A stretch of DNA of 44,120 bases, taken from NCBI GenBank assembly GCA_964482685.1, contig CAYZZA010000004.1:1-44120 (forward strand), read 5' to 3'. Positions 7,370 through 15,575 of the stretch are shown here, one piece after another. The stretch comes from CAYZZA01 sp964482685 (GTDB lineage: Bacteria; Bacillota; Bacilli; Lactobacillales; Carnobacteriaceae_A). A program made the translations under genes and the position numbers. The stretch's first letter is position 1, and each line of letters begins with the position of its first letter. The notes beneath the pieces were generated by a model, which was not told where the DNA came from, did not search any database, and was given only the letters and a program-made list of their open reading frames with translations.

Positions 7370-9697
7370 GTGGTCACACTGATTGATTCGAAAAAAGAAT
7401 GGGTGGTCTCCCCAGAGCCACCGAATGAGGCAGTAACTCGCTTTAAAAAAGAAATTCAGCGTTCTGAGATTTTTGCGAAGCTTTGTCTTCAAAGAGGACT
7501 TGCCACAAAAGAAGCCGTGGATTCCTTTATCCACACAAACACCCACACCCTTCACTCTGGTGAGGAGTTGGGCGAAATGACAAAAGCCATTGCACGCTTA
7601 AACACCGCCATCCAGTCGCAACAGAAAATAGTGGTGTACGGAGATTACGACGCAGACGGTGTAACGAGTACGGCCATCCTTGTGGAAGCACTAAACGAGC
7701 GTCAAGCCAATGTGGATTATGTGATTCCAAATCGATTTGTTCATGGGTATGGCCCAAACGTCGAGTTGTTTCAAGAAATAATTGACAACGGAGCAGAACT
7801 GATTTTGACGTGTGACAATGGCATCTCTGGTTTTGATGCACTTGCGTACGCAAAAGAGAGGCACGTAGATGTGATTGTCACAGATCACCACGAAATCCCG
7901 AACGTATTGCCGCCTGCCTATGCGATTGTTCACCCTCGGTTGCCAGGGTATTCGTATCCATTTGACGACTTGAGTGGCGCAGGCGTCGCGTATAAAGTGG
8001 CGTCTGTTTTGTTGGAAAGAGAACCGGAAGAACTACTGGAACTGGCTGCCATTGGGACGATTGCTGATTTGGTGTCATTGGCCGATGAAAACCGTTCTTT
8101 AGTAAAACGCGGATTGGAGCGTTTGCAAACAAGCAAACGGCCCGGTCTACAAGCTCTTTTTGACGTATCGAATGAGGAACAACTGAAAGCAGATGAAGGC
8201 ACAGTAGGGTTTTCTTTAGGACCTCGCATCAATGCTTCTGGGCGGTTGGCGGAGGCGTCCTTGGCTGTCCAGTTGCTTTTGACGACAGATGCACAAGAAG
8301 CAACTGAGTTGGCCTTGCATTTAAATAGGTTAAACGAAGAGAGAAAAGGACTTGTAGAAACATTAACCCAAGAAGCACTAGCAAAAATAGCAGAGCACCA
8401 GCTAGATGAGGACCCTATTTTGATTGTGGCAGGTCAAAACTGGCATGAAGGTGTGCTGGGGATTGTCGCAAGTCGGCTGGTCGAATCCCTTGGCAAACCA
8501 ACGTTTGTGTTGAATATCGACAAAGAAAAGAACGTGGCCAAAGGATCTGGCCGAAGCGTCCAAGGAATTAGTTTATATGAGTTGGTTTTGCCAGTTAAAG
8601 ATGCGTTGCTTAGCTTTGGAGGACACCATATGGCAGCTGGGATTAGTTTGTCATTGGACAAACTAGCGGACTTCACGCGTTCCTTGAATGAGTTGTTTGT
8701 ACAAAAATATACACACACAGAAACAAAAGAAAAAATTCACATCGATCTGTCCTTGTCCCCATCCCAAGTCAGCTTGTCACTGATTGAAGAGCTTCAATTG
8801 TTGGGACCTTTTGGGACAGGAAACGGAGCTCCGGTGATTCAAATCCAAGAAACCCGTGTGCAACAAGTTAGACAAATCGGAGCGGATGAAAGTCATTTGA
8901 AAATGATTCTCTCCGGTGGAGGAGACACAGTAGATGCCATTGGGTTTGGGATGCCCAACTACCAAGAAAAAATGGGGTTTGATGCAACGGTTACGGCCGT
9001 TGGGACTCTTGGCATCAATGAGTGGAGAAACAATCGAAAGCCACAATTGATCCTCCAAGACATTGCAACGGAAGGAACGCAATACTTTGATGTTCGTAGC
9101 GCCCACTTGTTGCCTGCCCTCACAGAAAAACAAGAGATGGAGTTTGTTTTTTTTGATGCGGCTGTACACGAGCAAATGGCTTCCACGTTGCCACGCTACT
9201 CATGGAGCCAAGTTGTCTCATCTGAGACCGTTTCTTCTTATGCTCCACAAGCGAAACAAGTTGTGTTCGTGGATTGTCCCCCCTCTCTTTCATTACTGGA
9301 GCAGGTGATGGCAAACGCCTCCTACACGGACGTCTACATGCACTTTAGGAGCGAAGAAGAAGTGTATCTGACAGGGATGCCCAAAAAGGATTCGTTTGCG
9401 ACCTTGTATAGATATTTGGCTACGCACCCAAACATCCCCTTGTTGCACATAGAGGACAAGCTTTCCTCTTACTTAAATATAGAAAAATCACATATAACTT
9501 TTATGGTTTCGGTGTTTTTTGAAGCAAATTTTGTTACAATAGAAAATGGATTGGTTAGTCCAGTTGAAAATCCGATGAAAACTGACTTAACTCAGATGGA
9601 TGTTTATAAGCAACGAGAAGCCTATTTACATAGTCAAAAGGTTCTTCAATATAGCTCTTTTTCTGATATTGTCACCTTATTCAAGAACTGGAGCTAA
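7370..9697 (+). CDS. recJ: Single-stranded-DNA-specific exonuclease RecJ
   Basis: RecJ is the 5'-to-3' single-strand exonuclease of recombination and base-excision repair. The 775-residue length matches Firmicutes RecJ, which has a C-terminal extension. DHH-family motifs are visible: YGDYDADGV (about residue 88), DNGISG, TDHHE (170-174) and the GPRINASGR segment. The DHHA1 region carries SFGGHHMAAG. The start is GTG 7370, because a stop codon lies in frame at 7364. The only ribosome-binding-like sequence (TAGGA) ends 1 base before it, so initiation is weak or begins a few codons later. apt follows 32 bases after the stop. Confidence 0.95.
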   Translation: MVTLIDSKKEWVVSPEPPNEAVTRFKKEIQRSEIFAKLCLQRGLATKEAVDSFIHTNTHTLHSGEELGEMTKAIARLNTAIQSQQKIVVYGDYDADGVTSTAILVEALNERQANVDYVIPNRFVHGYGPNVELFQEIIDNGAELILTCDNGISGFDALAYAKERHVDVIVTDHHEIPNVLPPAYAIVHPRLPGYSYPFDDLSGAGVAYKVASVLLEREPEELLELAAIGTIADLVSLADENRSLVKRGLERLQTSKRPGLQALFDVSNEEQLKADEGTVGFSLGPRINASGRLAEASLAVQLLLTTDAQEATELALHLNRLNEERKGLVETLTQEALAKIAEHQLDEDPILIVAGQNWHEGVLGIVASRLVESLGKPTFVLNIDKEKNVAKGSGRSVQGISLYELVLPVKDALLSFGGHHMAAGISLSLDKLADFTRSLNELFVQKYTHTETKEKIHIDLSLSPSQVSLSLIEELQLLGPFGTGNGAPVIQIQETRVQQVRQIGADESHLKMILSGGGDTVDAIGFGMPNYQEKMGFDATVTAVGTLGINEWRNNRKPQLILQDIATEGTQYFDVRSAHLLPALTEKQEMEFVFFDAAVHEQMASTLPRYSWSQVVSSETVSSYAPQAKQVVFVDCPPSLSLLEQVMANASYTDVYMHFRSEEEVYLTGMPKKDSFATLYRYLATHPNIPLLHIEDKLSSYLNIEKSHITFMVSVFFEANFVTIENGLVSPVENPMKTDLTQMDVYKQREAYLHSQKVLQYSSFSDIVTLFKNWS

Positions 9698-9729
9698 TCC
9701 AACCCCATAAGATGAATGGAGGAAATAAA

Positions 9730-10242
9730 ATGGATTTGAAACAATATATTGCTCGTGTTCCTGATTTTCCAGAAAAAGGCATCATTTTTCGTGATATTTC
9801 ACCTTTAATGGCAGACGGAGAAGCATATCGATATGCCACACAACAAATTGTGGATTATGCACAAGGAAAAGAAATAGACATGATTGTCGGGCCAGAAGCG
9901 CGCGGCTTTATCGTAGGGTGTCCGGTTGCGTACAAATTAGGCATCGGATTTGCCCCTTGTCGCAAAAAAGGCAAACTCCCTAGAGAAACCGTTGGAGTGA
10001 GTTATGGGCTAGAGTATGGAAATGACATTCTTGAACTTCACCAAGATGCCATCCAACCTGGTCAACGCGTTCTTGTGTGTGATGATTTGCTTGCTACTGG
10101 TGGAACCATCGCAGCGACGATTGAACTTGTTGAAAAACTTGGCGGCATTGTAGTCGGAACGGCCTTTTTTATTGAATTGGAAGAGTTGAAAGGCAGAGAC
10201 AAAATCAAAGGGTATGACGTTTTATCTCTCATGACATACTAA
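9730..10242 (+). CDS. apt: Adenine phosphoribosyltransferase
   Basis: Apt salvages adenine with PRPP to give AMP. I choose ATG 9730, 7 bases after GGAGG, which gives exactly 170 residues as in Bacillus; an in-frame ATG at 9712 precedes the ribosome binding site. Motifs are FPEKGIIFRDISP at the N-terminus, GPEARGF, the RKKGKLP flexible loop and the PRPP-binding VLVCDDLLATGGT (about 114-126). The recJ-apt order is common in Firmicutes. A strong two-way terminator separates it from the convergent lexA. Confidence 0.97.
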   Translation: MDLKQYIARVPDFPEKGIIFRDISPLMADGEAYRYATQQIVDYAQGKEIDMIVGPEARGFIVGCPVAYKLGIGFAPCRKKGKLPRETVGVSYGLEYGNDILELHQDAIQPGQRVLVCDDLLATGGTIAATIELVEKLGGIVVGTAFFIELEELKGRDKIKGYDVLSLMTY

Positions 10243-10252
10243 AAAATATGCA

Positions 10253-10293
10253 GCATAAAAGCCTGAGACATCTAGTGTCTCAGGCTTTTATGC
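10253..10293. terminator. Bidirectional terminator between apt and lexA
   Basis: A perfect 18-bp stem (10253-10270 with 10276-10293) with loop TCTAG has T-rich sequence on both strands. The lexA stop codon (10288-10290, reverse) lies inside the right arm, so the hairpin serves both convergent genes. Confidence 0.92.
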
Positions 10294-10917
10294 GATATGG
10301 GTGCGGTATAACCCGACTACTTTTCCAAGGATGGTGATGGTGTCTAAGAGAATCGGATCAAGCAAATCGTTTTCTGGTTCTAAGCGGAAATGGTCTTGTT
10401 CTTTGTAGAAACGCTTGCACGTTGCTTCGTTTTCAGATGTCAGGGCAATAACAATTTCGCCGTTGTTGGCATATTCTTGTTTTCGTACCATGACTTGATC
10501 GCCATTTAAAATCCCCGCATTGATCATGCTGTCACCTTTTATCGTAAGCATAAACAAGTCCGTTGTGGAATGAGCCAATTGGGGAGGAACCGGGAAATAA
10601 TCGGTTGCTTCTTCAAAAGCTAAGATAGGCTCTCCCGCTGCCACAACCCCAAGCAGTGGAATTTGGTCTGAGTGTGTAGAGACGTTTATTTTTTCACGTC
10701 CAGCTGGCGTCAGTTCAATGGCTCTTGGTTTGCTCGGATCTTTAAACAAAAAGCCATTTTTTTCAAGACGAGACAAGTGCCCGTGTACAGTCGATGTAGA
10801 AGACAAGGACACGGCTTCGCCTATTTCACGAACGGTAGGGGGATAGCCTCTTTGTTCAACTTGTTGGTGGATAAAATTTAAAATTTGTACTTGGCGTGTT
10901 TCTGATTTGGTTGTCAT
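10288..10917 (-). CDS. lexA: SOS response repressor LexA
   Basis: LexA represses the DNA-damage regulon and cleaves itself when RecA is activated. The 209 residues show a winged-helix DNA-binding domain (1-70, with GYPPTVREIGEAV and SSTSTVHGHL). A linker carries the self-cleavage site Ala94-Gly95 (VAAGEP). The serine protease domain has Ser130 (GDSM) and Lys168. All catalytic residues are present. The gene is divergent from the YnzC-family gene, and its promoter overlaps a LexA box, so autoregulation is expected. Bacillus has yneA and yneB between lexA and ynzC; neither is present here. Confidence 0.97.
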   Translation of the reverse strand: MTTKSETRQVQILNFIHQQVEQRGYPPTVREIGEAVSLSSTSTVHGHLSRLEKNGFLFKDPSKPRAIELTPAGREKINVSTHSDQIPLLGVVAAGEPILAFEEATDYFPVPPQLAHSTTDLFMLTIKGDSMINAGILNGDQVMVRKQEYANNGEIVIALTSENEATCKRFYKEQDHFRLEPENDLLDPILLDTITILGKVVGLYRTHIA

Positions 10918-10954
10918 AGAAAATCAAACACCTCATTTTACTCTTATTTTTCAT

Positions 10955-10983
10955 ATAATAGCATAGATAACACGTTGAATCAA
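10955..10983 (-). promoter_or_regulatory. lexA promoter
   Basis: On the reverse strand TTGATT (complement of 10978-10983), a 17-base spacer and TATTAT (complement of 10955-10960) form a good vegetative promoter 38 bases before the lexA start codon. Confidence 0.7.
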
Positions 10984-10994
10984 ACAAACGTTCG
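10981..10994. promoter_or_regulatory. LexA (SOS) box
   Basis: CAAAC-AAAC-GTTCG matches the Bacillus consensus CGAAC-N4-GTTCG with one mismatch. It overlaps the lexA -35 element, which fits autorepression. It also lies about 80 bases before the divergent YnzC-family gene. Confidence 0.75.
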
Positions 10995-11074
10995 TTTTTA
11001 AAAGGGAGGCATTTTCTTGTAAATATGGTATATTAGGTAGTGTACAAAAAGATTATGAGTAGATGGAGGTCAAT

Positions 11075-11323
11075 ATGCTTTCAGAAGAAAAATTACAACG
11101 CATACGAGAGCTTTCACAAAAATCAAAAAGTGAAGGCTTGACGGCTGTAGAACAAACTGAGCAAAAGGAACTTCGTGAGGAGTACCTTCATACGTTTAGA
11201 GCGTCGATGAGAGGTCATATCGAAGGGCTTAAAGTAGTAGATGAAGAAGGTACAGATTTAACACCAGAAAAATTGAAACAAATTCAAAAAGAAAAAGGCA
11301 TACACGGGCGCGACAAAGAATAA
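11075..11323 (+). CDS. UPF0291 (YnzC family) small protein
   Basis: This is an 82-residue, highly charged helical protein of the YnzC/UPF0291 (DUF896) family, with the typical INELA-like start (here LSEEKLQRIRELS), the EQKELREEYL heptads and the DEEGTDLTPEKLKQIQ tail. The function is unknown; in Bacillus ynzC lies in the LexA-controlled yneA operon. The start ATG 11075 follows GGAGG by 5 bases; the in-frame ATG at 11063 overlaps that site. tkt begins 49 bases later with no terminator between, as in Bacillus. Confidence 0.88.
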   Translation: MLSEEKLQRIRELSQKSKSEGLTAVEQTEQKELREEYLHTFRASMRGHIEGLKVVDEEGTDLTPEKLKQIQKEKGIHGRDKE

Positions 11324-11372
11324 GCGAAACCATGTGTGCACATAACCCAACAACTGAAGGAGATGTATATTT

Positions 11373-13367
11373 TTGTTTAACAACATTGATCAAATGGCGG
11401 TAGATACAATTCGAACACTCAGTATTGATGCAATTGAAAAAGCAAAATCTGGGCACCCTGGCCTTCCAATGGGGGCCGCTCCAATGGCTTATACCATGTG
11501 GCAAAACCACTTGAATGTGAACCCAGAAAACACCACGTGGTTTAACCGAGACCGTTTTGTGCTGTCTGCTGGACACGGATCTATGCTTTTATACAGTTTG
11601 CTTCACTTGAGTGGGTTTGATACGTCTATCGAAGATTTAAAAAACTTTAGACAATGGGGCAGCAAAACGCCTGGACACCCAGAAGTACATGTCACTGCCG
11701 GAGTAGATGCCACCACCGGTCCACTTGGACAAGGGTTTGCCAATTCTGTTGGAATGGCAATGGCAGAAGCACACTTAGGTGCAGTCTACAACAAAGAAGG
11801 ATTCCCTATGGTGGACCACTATACGTACGGACTTTGTTCAGACGGGGACTTGATGGAAGGCGTGGCGTCCGAAGCTGCAAGTTTGGCCGGACATTTACAA
11901 CTTGGCAAACTAATTATGCTGTATGATTCAAACGATATTTCTCTGGATGGGGAAACATCAAAAGCCTTTACAGAAGATGTGGGTAAACGGTTTGAAGCCT
12001 ACGGATGGCAACACATCCTTGTCAAAGAGTGGGACAATTTAGACGTGTTAAACGACGCCATTGAACAAGCAAAATTAGAAACCACAAAACCAACCTTAAT
12101 TGAAGTAAAAACCGTCATTGGATACGGGGCTCCAAATGAAGGAACGCATAAAGTCCATGGCAATCCTTTAGGAAAAGAAGGAACCGCTGCTGCGAAAAAA
12201 GCCTACGGATGGGAAGGCAAAGACTTCCACGTTCCTGAGGAAGTAAAAGAGCGCTTTGAACAAGGCATCATCAAAAGAGGAAAAGAAAAAGAACAAGAAT
12301 GGAACGCATTGTTTGAGCAATACGAAAAAGAATATCCTGAATTGGCAGCTAGATTAAAAGCAGCCATGAAGGATGAGTTGCCAAAAGATTGGGACAAAAA
12401 CTTGCCGACGTATACCGAAGAAGACGCTTCTGCGGCTACACGTAGCACAAGTAGTGACGTCTTGAATGCGATTGCCACGTCTGTACCAAACTTTTGGGGT
12501 GGCGCAGCAGATTTATCCAGTTCGAACAAAACCATGATCGAAGGAGAGTTGGATTTTGCTCCTGGTCAGTACCAAGGAAGAAACATTTGGTATGGTGTGC
12601 GTGAATTTGGAATGGCTGCGGCCCTAAACGGAATTTTGTTACACGGTGGAACCAAATCGTTTGTCGCAACATTCTTTGTCTTTACGGATTACTTGAGACC
12701 GGCCGTTCGTTTGGCTGCGTTGTCCAATATTCCAGCTATTTATGTCATGACACATGACTCAATCGCAGTTGGAGAAGACGGTCCTACACATGAGCCTATT
12801 GAACAGCTAGCTAGTTTTAGAGCCATGCCAAACTTGAACGTGATTCGTCCAGCAGATGGAAATGAGTCGGTCGCAGCATGGAAGAGTGCGCTTACGTCTA
12901 CAACGGTACCAACGATGCTCGTGTTGACAAGACAAAACTTGCCACAACTGGCTGGAACCGGCAATCAAGGTGCGGATAAACTTGAAAAAGGAGCCTACGT
13001 GGTTTCGCCTCAACAAGGAGACAAGCCTGAAGGTATTTTAATCGCCAGTGGATCCGAAGTAGCCCTTGCCATTGACACACAAAAATCCTTACAAGCCGAT
13101 GGGCACGACGTATCGGTTGTGTCTATGCCAAGTACGTTCTTGTTCAACAAACAGTCGGCTGACTACAAAGAAACAGTCTTGCCTTCTGACGTGAAAAAAC
13201 GCGTCTTTGTTGAAATGGGCTCTCCTTTTGGGTTAGAAAGATACACAGGAGACAACGGCAAAATTGTCGGCATCGACACCTTTGGTGCCAGTGCACCTGG
13301 AGAGTTAGTCATGGAGAAATATGGATTTACAGTTGAAAATGTCGCAAACGTGTACAAAAGTCTATAA
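11373..13367 (+). CDS. tkt: Transketolase
   Basis: Transketolase moves two-carbon ketol units between sugar phosphates in the pentose phosphate pathway, using thiamine diphosphate. The 664-residue length is standard. It shows SGHPGLPMG, LSAGHGSMLLY, the ThDP motif SDGDLMEG (about residue 155 on), GYGAPNEGTHKVHG and VREFGMAA in the pyrimidine domain. The start is TTG 11373, 9 bases after GAAGGAGA; no ATG is near in frame until MAVDTIRTL, which would cut family residues. A clear terminator follows. Confidence 0.96.
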   Translation: MFNNIDQMAVDTIRTLSIDAIEKAKSGHPGLPMGAAPMAYTMWQNHLNVNPENTTWFNRDRFVLSAGHGSMLLYSLLHLSGFDTSIEDLKNFRQWGSKTPGHPEVHVTAGVDATTGPLGQGFANSVGMAMAEAHLGAVYNKEGFPMVDHYTYGLCSDGDLMEGVASEAASLAGHLQLGKLIMLYDSNDISLDGETSKAFTEDVGKRFEAYGWQHILVKEWDNLDVLNDAIEQAKLETTKPTLIEVKTVIGYGAPNEGTHKVHGNPLGKEGTAAAKKAYGWEGKDFHVPEEVKERFEQGIIKRGKEKEQEWNALFEQYEKEYPELAARLKAAMKDELPKDWDKNLPTYTEEDASAATRSTSSDVLNAIATSVPNFWGGAADLSSSNKTMIEGELDFAPGQYQGRNIWYGVREFGMAAALNGILLHGGTKSFVATFFVFTDYLRPAVRLAALSNIPAIYVMTHDSIAVGEDGPTHEPIEQLASFRAMPNLNVIRPADGNESVAAWKSALTSTTVPTMLVLTRQNLPQLAGTGNQGADKLEKGAYVVSPQQGDKPEGILIASGSEVALAIDTQKSLQADGHDVSVVSMPSTFLFNKQSADYKETVLPSDVKKRVFVEMGSPFGLERYTGDNGKIVGIDTFGASAPGELVMEKYGFTVENVANVYKSL

Positions 13368-13395
13368 AAAAGTGGACCTCTCCTCCACTAAATGA

Positions 13396-13429
13396 AAATC
13401 CTGCGAAACATTTTTGTTTCGCAGGATTT
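13396..13429 (+). terminator. Terminator after tkt
   Basis: A perfect 14-bp stem (13396-13409 with 13416-13429) has loop ATTTTT. The T tail is interrupted (TCCTATTT), and A residues at the 5' side would also serve the opposite strand. Confidence 0.8.
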
Positions 13430-13498
13430 CCTATTTCAATTTATAGAAAAGTTTAGTAAACTAGGACAGTGAGCGTTTGAAAGGGGTGTAGGAGAAAG

Positions 13499-13735
13499 AT
13501 GAATTTAGCGTTGGCGATTGTTCTAATTGTATTAGCTCTAGCTGGAGGATTTGCGGCAGGGTTTTTCATTTCCAAAAAATATATGATGGATTATTTCGAA
13601 AAAAATCCGCCTATTAATGAAGATACTTTGCGTATGTTGATGCTTCAAATGGGTCAAAAACCATCTGAAAAGAAAATCAAACAAATGATGGCAAGCATGA
13701 AGATGCAACAAAAAAAAGCAACTAAAAAAAAGTAA
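13499..13735 (+). CDS. yneF: UPF0154 (YneF family) membrane protein
   Basis: This 78-residue protein has one N-terminal transmembrane helix (about 3-25). A soluble part follows with the family signature FEKNPPINEDTLRML-MLQMGQKPSEKKIKQMM and a lysine-rich tail. The function is unknown. yneF follows tkt closely in Bacillus too, so the lexA-ynzC-tkt-yneF order is conserved. TGTAGGAG precedes the ATG by about 6 bases. Confidence 0.9.
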   Translation: MNLALAIVLIVLALAGGFAAGFFISKKYMMDYFEKNPPINEDTLRMLMLQMGQKPSEKKIKQMMASMKMQQKKATKKK

Positions 13736-13763
13736 TCTAAGAAAACATCTTGGTTACGAGCGG

Positions 13764-13792
13764 CGGACAGACACTTGGCTGTCCGTTTTTTT
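13764..13792 (+). terminator. Terminator after yneF
   Basis: CGGACAG (13764-13770) pairs with CTGTCCG (13779-13785) and seven T residues follow. Confidence 0.85.
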
Positions 13793-13820
13793 GTAAAGTA
13801 ATCTCAAAGGAGTGGATCAA

Positions 13821-15575
13821 GTGGGTATATTTAAAAAGTTAGGATGGTTTTTTAAAGAAGAAAAAAAATCATATCTCATTGGAGTGTTCTCCTTATTTAT
13901 TGTGGCTTTGCTCCAATTGATTCCGCCTAGAGTGATTGGGATTGTAGTAGATGAAATCGCAACCAAGCGGCTGACACGGCAATCTCTTCTTATGTGGTTG
14001 GGTGTGTTGCTTGCCTCCGCGGTGGGTCAGTACGTTTTAAGGTATGTCTGGCGTACGCGTATTTGGGGAAACGCAGCGAAGTTGGAAAGAATTGTGCGAC
14101 AACGGTTGTACCATCACTTTACACAAATGGACAACCAATTCTTTCAAAAATACCGAACAGGGGACTTGATGGCCCATGCAACAAATGACATCAAAGGAGT
14201 AGGCCGAGTAGCCGGAGCCGGTATCTTGACGTCTGCAGATGCTATTAGTGTTGGGGTAACAACCATACTGGCGATGTTGTTTGTTGTAGATTGGCGCTTG
14301 ACTTTAATTGCCATTATTCCGTTGCCTCTTTTGGCCATCGCTTCGCGTGTATTAGGAAAATTGCTTCACACACGGTTTAGAGAATCACAAGCTTCCTTCT
14401 CCAATTTAAACGATAAAGTACAAGAAAGTATTCAAGGCATTAAAGTCGTCAAAACATTTGGACAAGAAGAAGAAGACATCGATGAATTTAAAGAAAAATC
14501 AGCCGACATCGTGGAGAAAAACCGTAAAGTCTACCAAGTCGATTCGTTGTTTGATCCCATCATCACCTTTATTATTGGGGTTTCCTATGTCCTGACCATC
14601 ATTGTAGGTGGTATCCTCATTATGGAAAATGCCATTACGATCGGAGATTTTATCACGTTTGTCAACTATATCGGCATGCTTGTTTGGCCGATGTTTGCGA
14701 TTGGGCGCTTGTTTAATATTATCGAACGTGGAAATGCGAGCTATACTCGAATTGAACAATTGATGGTTGAAAAACCTTCAATTCTTGAACAAGAAAAAGC
14801 CATCACGACTCCTGTGACAGGAGACATTTCCTTTGATATCCAATCGTTTGTGTATCCAGATGCGTCTACCCCAGCTTTGGAAAATATTCAACTAGACATC
14901 AAACAAGGAGAAACCTTAGGTGTGGTAGGAAAAACAGGTTCAGGAAAAACGACGTTGTTTAAATTATTGACCCGTGAATATGATTTGTATGAAGGATCCA
15001 TCACATACAACGGCCACGATATCCGAGACTACTCTTTAAATGCGTTGTTAGGCGCAATCGGGTACGTGCCTCAAGACAACTATTTGTTTTCAACAACCGT
15101 GCGTGAAAACATCCGCTTTTCAGATCCTACCTTGTCTCAAGAAGCAGTGGAACAAGCAGCGACACTAACGGATGTGCATGAAGACATCCTTGGGTTTCCA
15201 AAAGGGTACGATACCGAAGTAGGGGAAAGAGGGGTCTCGTTATCCGGGGGACAAAAGCAACGTATTTCGATTGCGCGAGCGGTAATTCAGGCACCGGAAT
15301 TGTTGATTCTAGATGACTCTCTTTCGGCCGTGGATGCGGAAACAGAAGAGACCATTCTTTCTGGATTGAAACAACAACGCGGAGACCAAACTATGATTTT
15401 AGCCGCCCACCGAATTAGTAGCGTGATGCATGCGGATGAAATCATTGTGATGGACGAAGGAAAAATTGTCGAAAGAGGGACACACGAGCAATTGGTGTCT
15501 CTAGATGGTTGGTACAAAGAAATGTATGACAAACAACAGCTCGAAAAAAGTTTGAAAGGAGTTGTTGGAGAATGA
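13821..15575 (+). CDS. Heterodimeric ABC exporter, subunit with degenerate Walker B
   Basis: This is a full ABC exporter half: six transmembrane helices (to about residue 300) and one nucleotide-binding domain, 584 residues. Walker A is GKTGSGKTT (about 370), the signature is the canonical LSGGQKQR (about 473), and Walker B is LLILDD, where the catalytic Glu is replaced by Asp. The switch His is present (AAHRISS). The next gene has the complementary set, so the pair forms one competent and one degenerate ATP site, as in BmrC/BmrD (YheI/YheH) multidrug exporters. Substrate is unknown. Start GTG 13821 is 8 bases after AAGGAG; GTG 13812 overlaps that site. Confidence 0.9.
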   Translation: MGIFKKLGWFFKEEKKSYLIGVFSLFIVALLQLIPPRVIGIVVDEIATKRLTRQSLLMWLGVLLASAVGQYVLRYVWRTRIWGNAAKLERIVRQRLYHHFTQMDNQFFQKYRTGDLMAHATNDIKGVGRVAGAGILTSADAISVGVTTILAMLFVVDWRLTLIAIIPLPLLAIASRVLGKLLHTRFRESQASFSNLNDKVQESIQGIKVVKTFGQEEEDIDEFKEKSADIVEKNRKVYQVDSLFDPIITFIIGVSYVLTIIVGGILIMENAITIGDFITFVNYIGMLVWPMFAIGRLFNIIERGNASYTRIEQLMVEKPSILEQEKAITTPVTGDISFDIQSFVYPDASTPALENIQLDIKQGETLGVVGKTGSGKTTLFKLLTREYDLYEGSITYNGHDIRDYSLNALLGAIGYVPQDNYLFSTTVRENIRFSDPTLSQEAVEQAATLTDVHEDILGFPKGYDTEVGERGVSLSGGQKQRISIARAVIQAPELLILDDSLSAVDAETEETILSGLKQQRGDQTMILAAHRISSVMHADEIIVMDEGKIVERGTHEQLVSLDGWYKEMYDKQQLEKSLKGVVGE

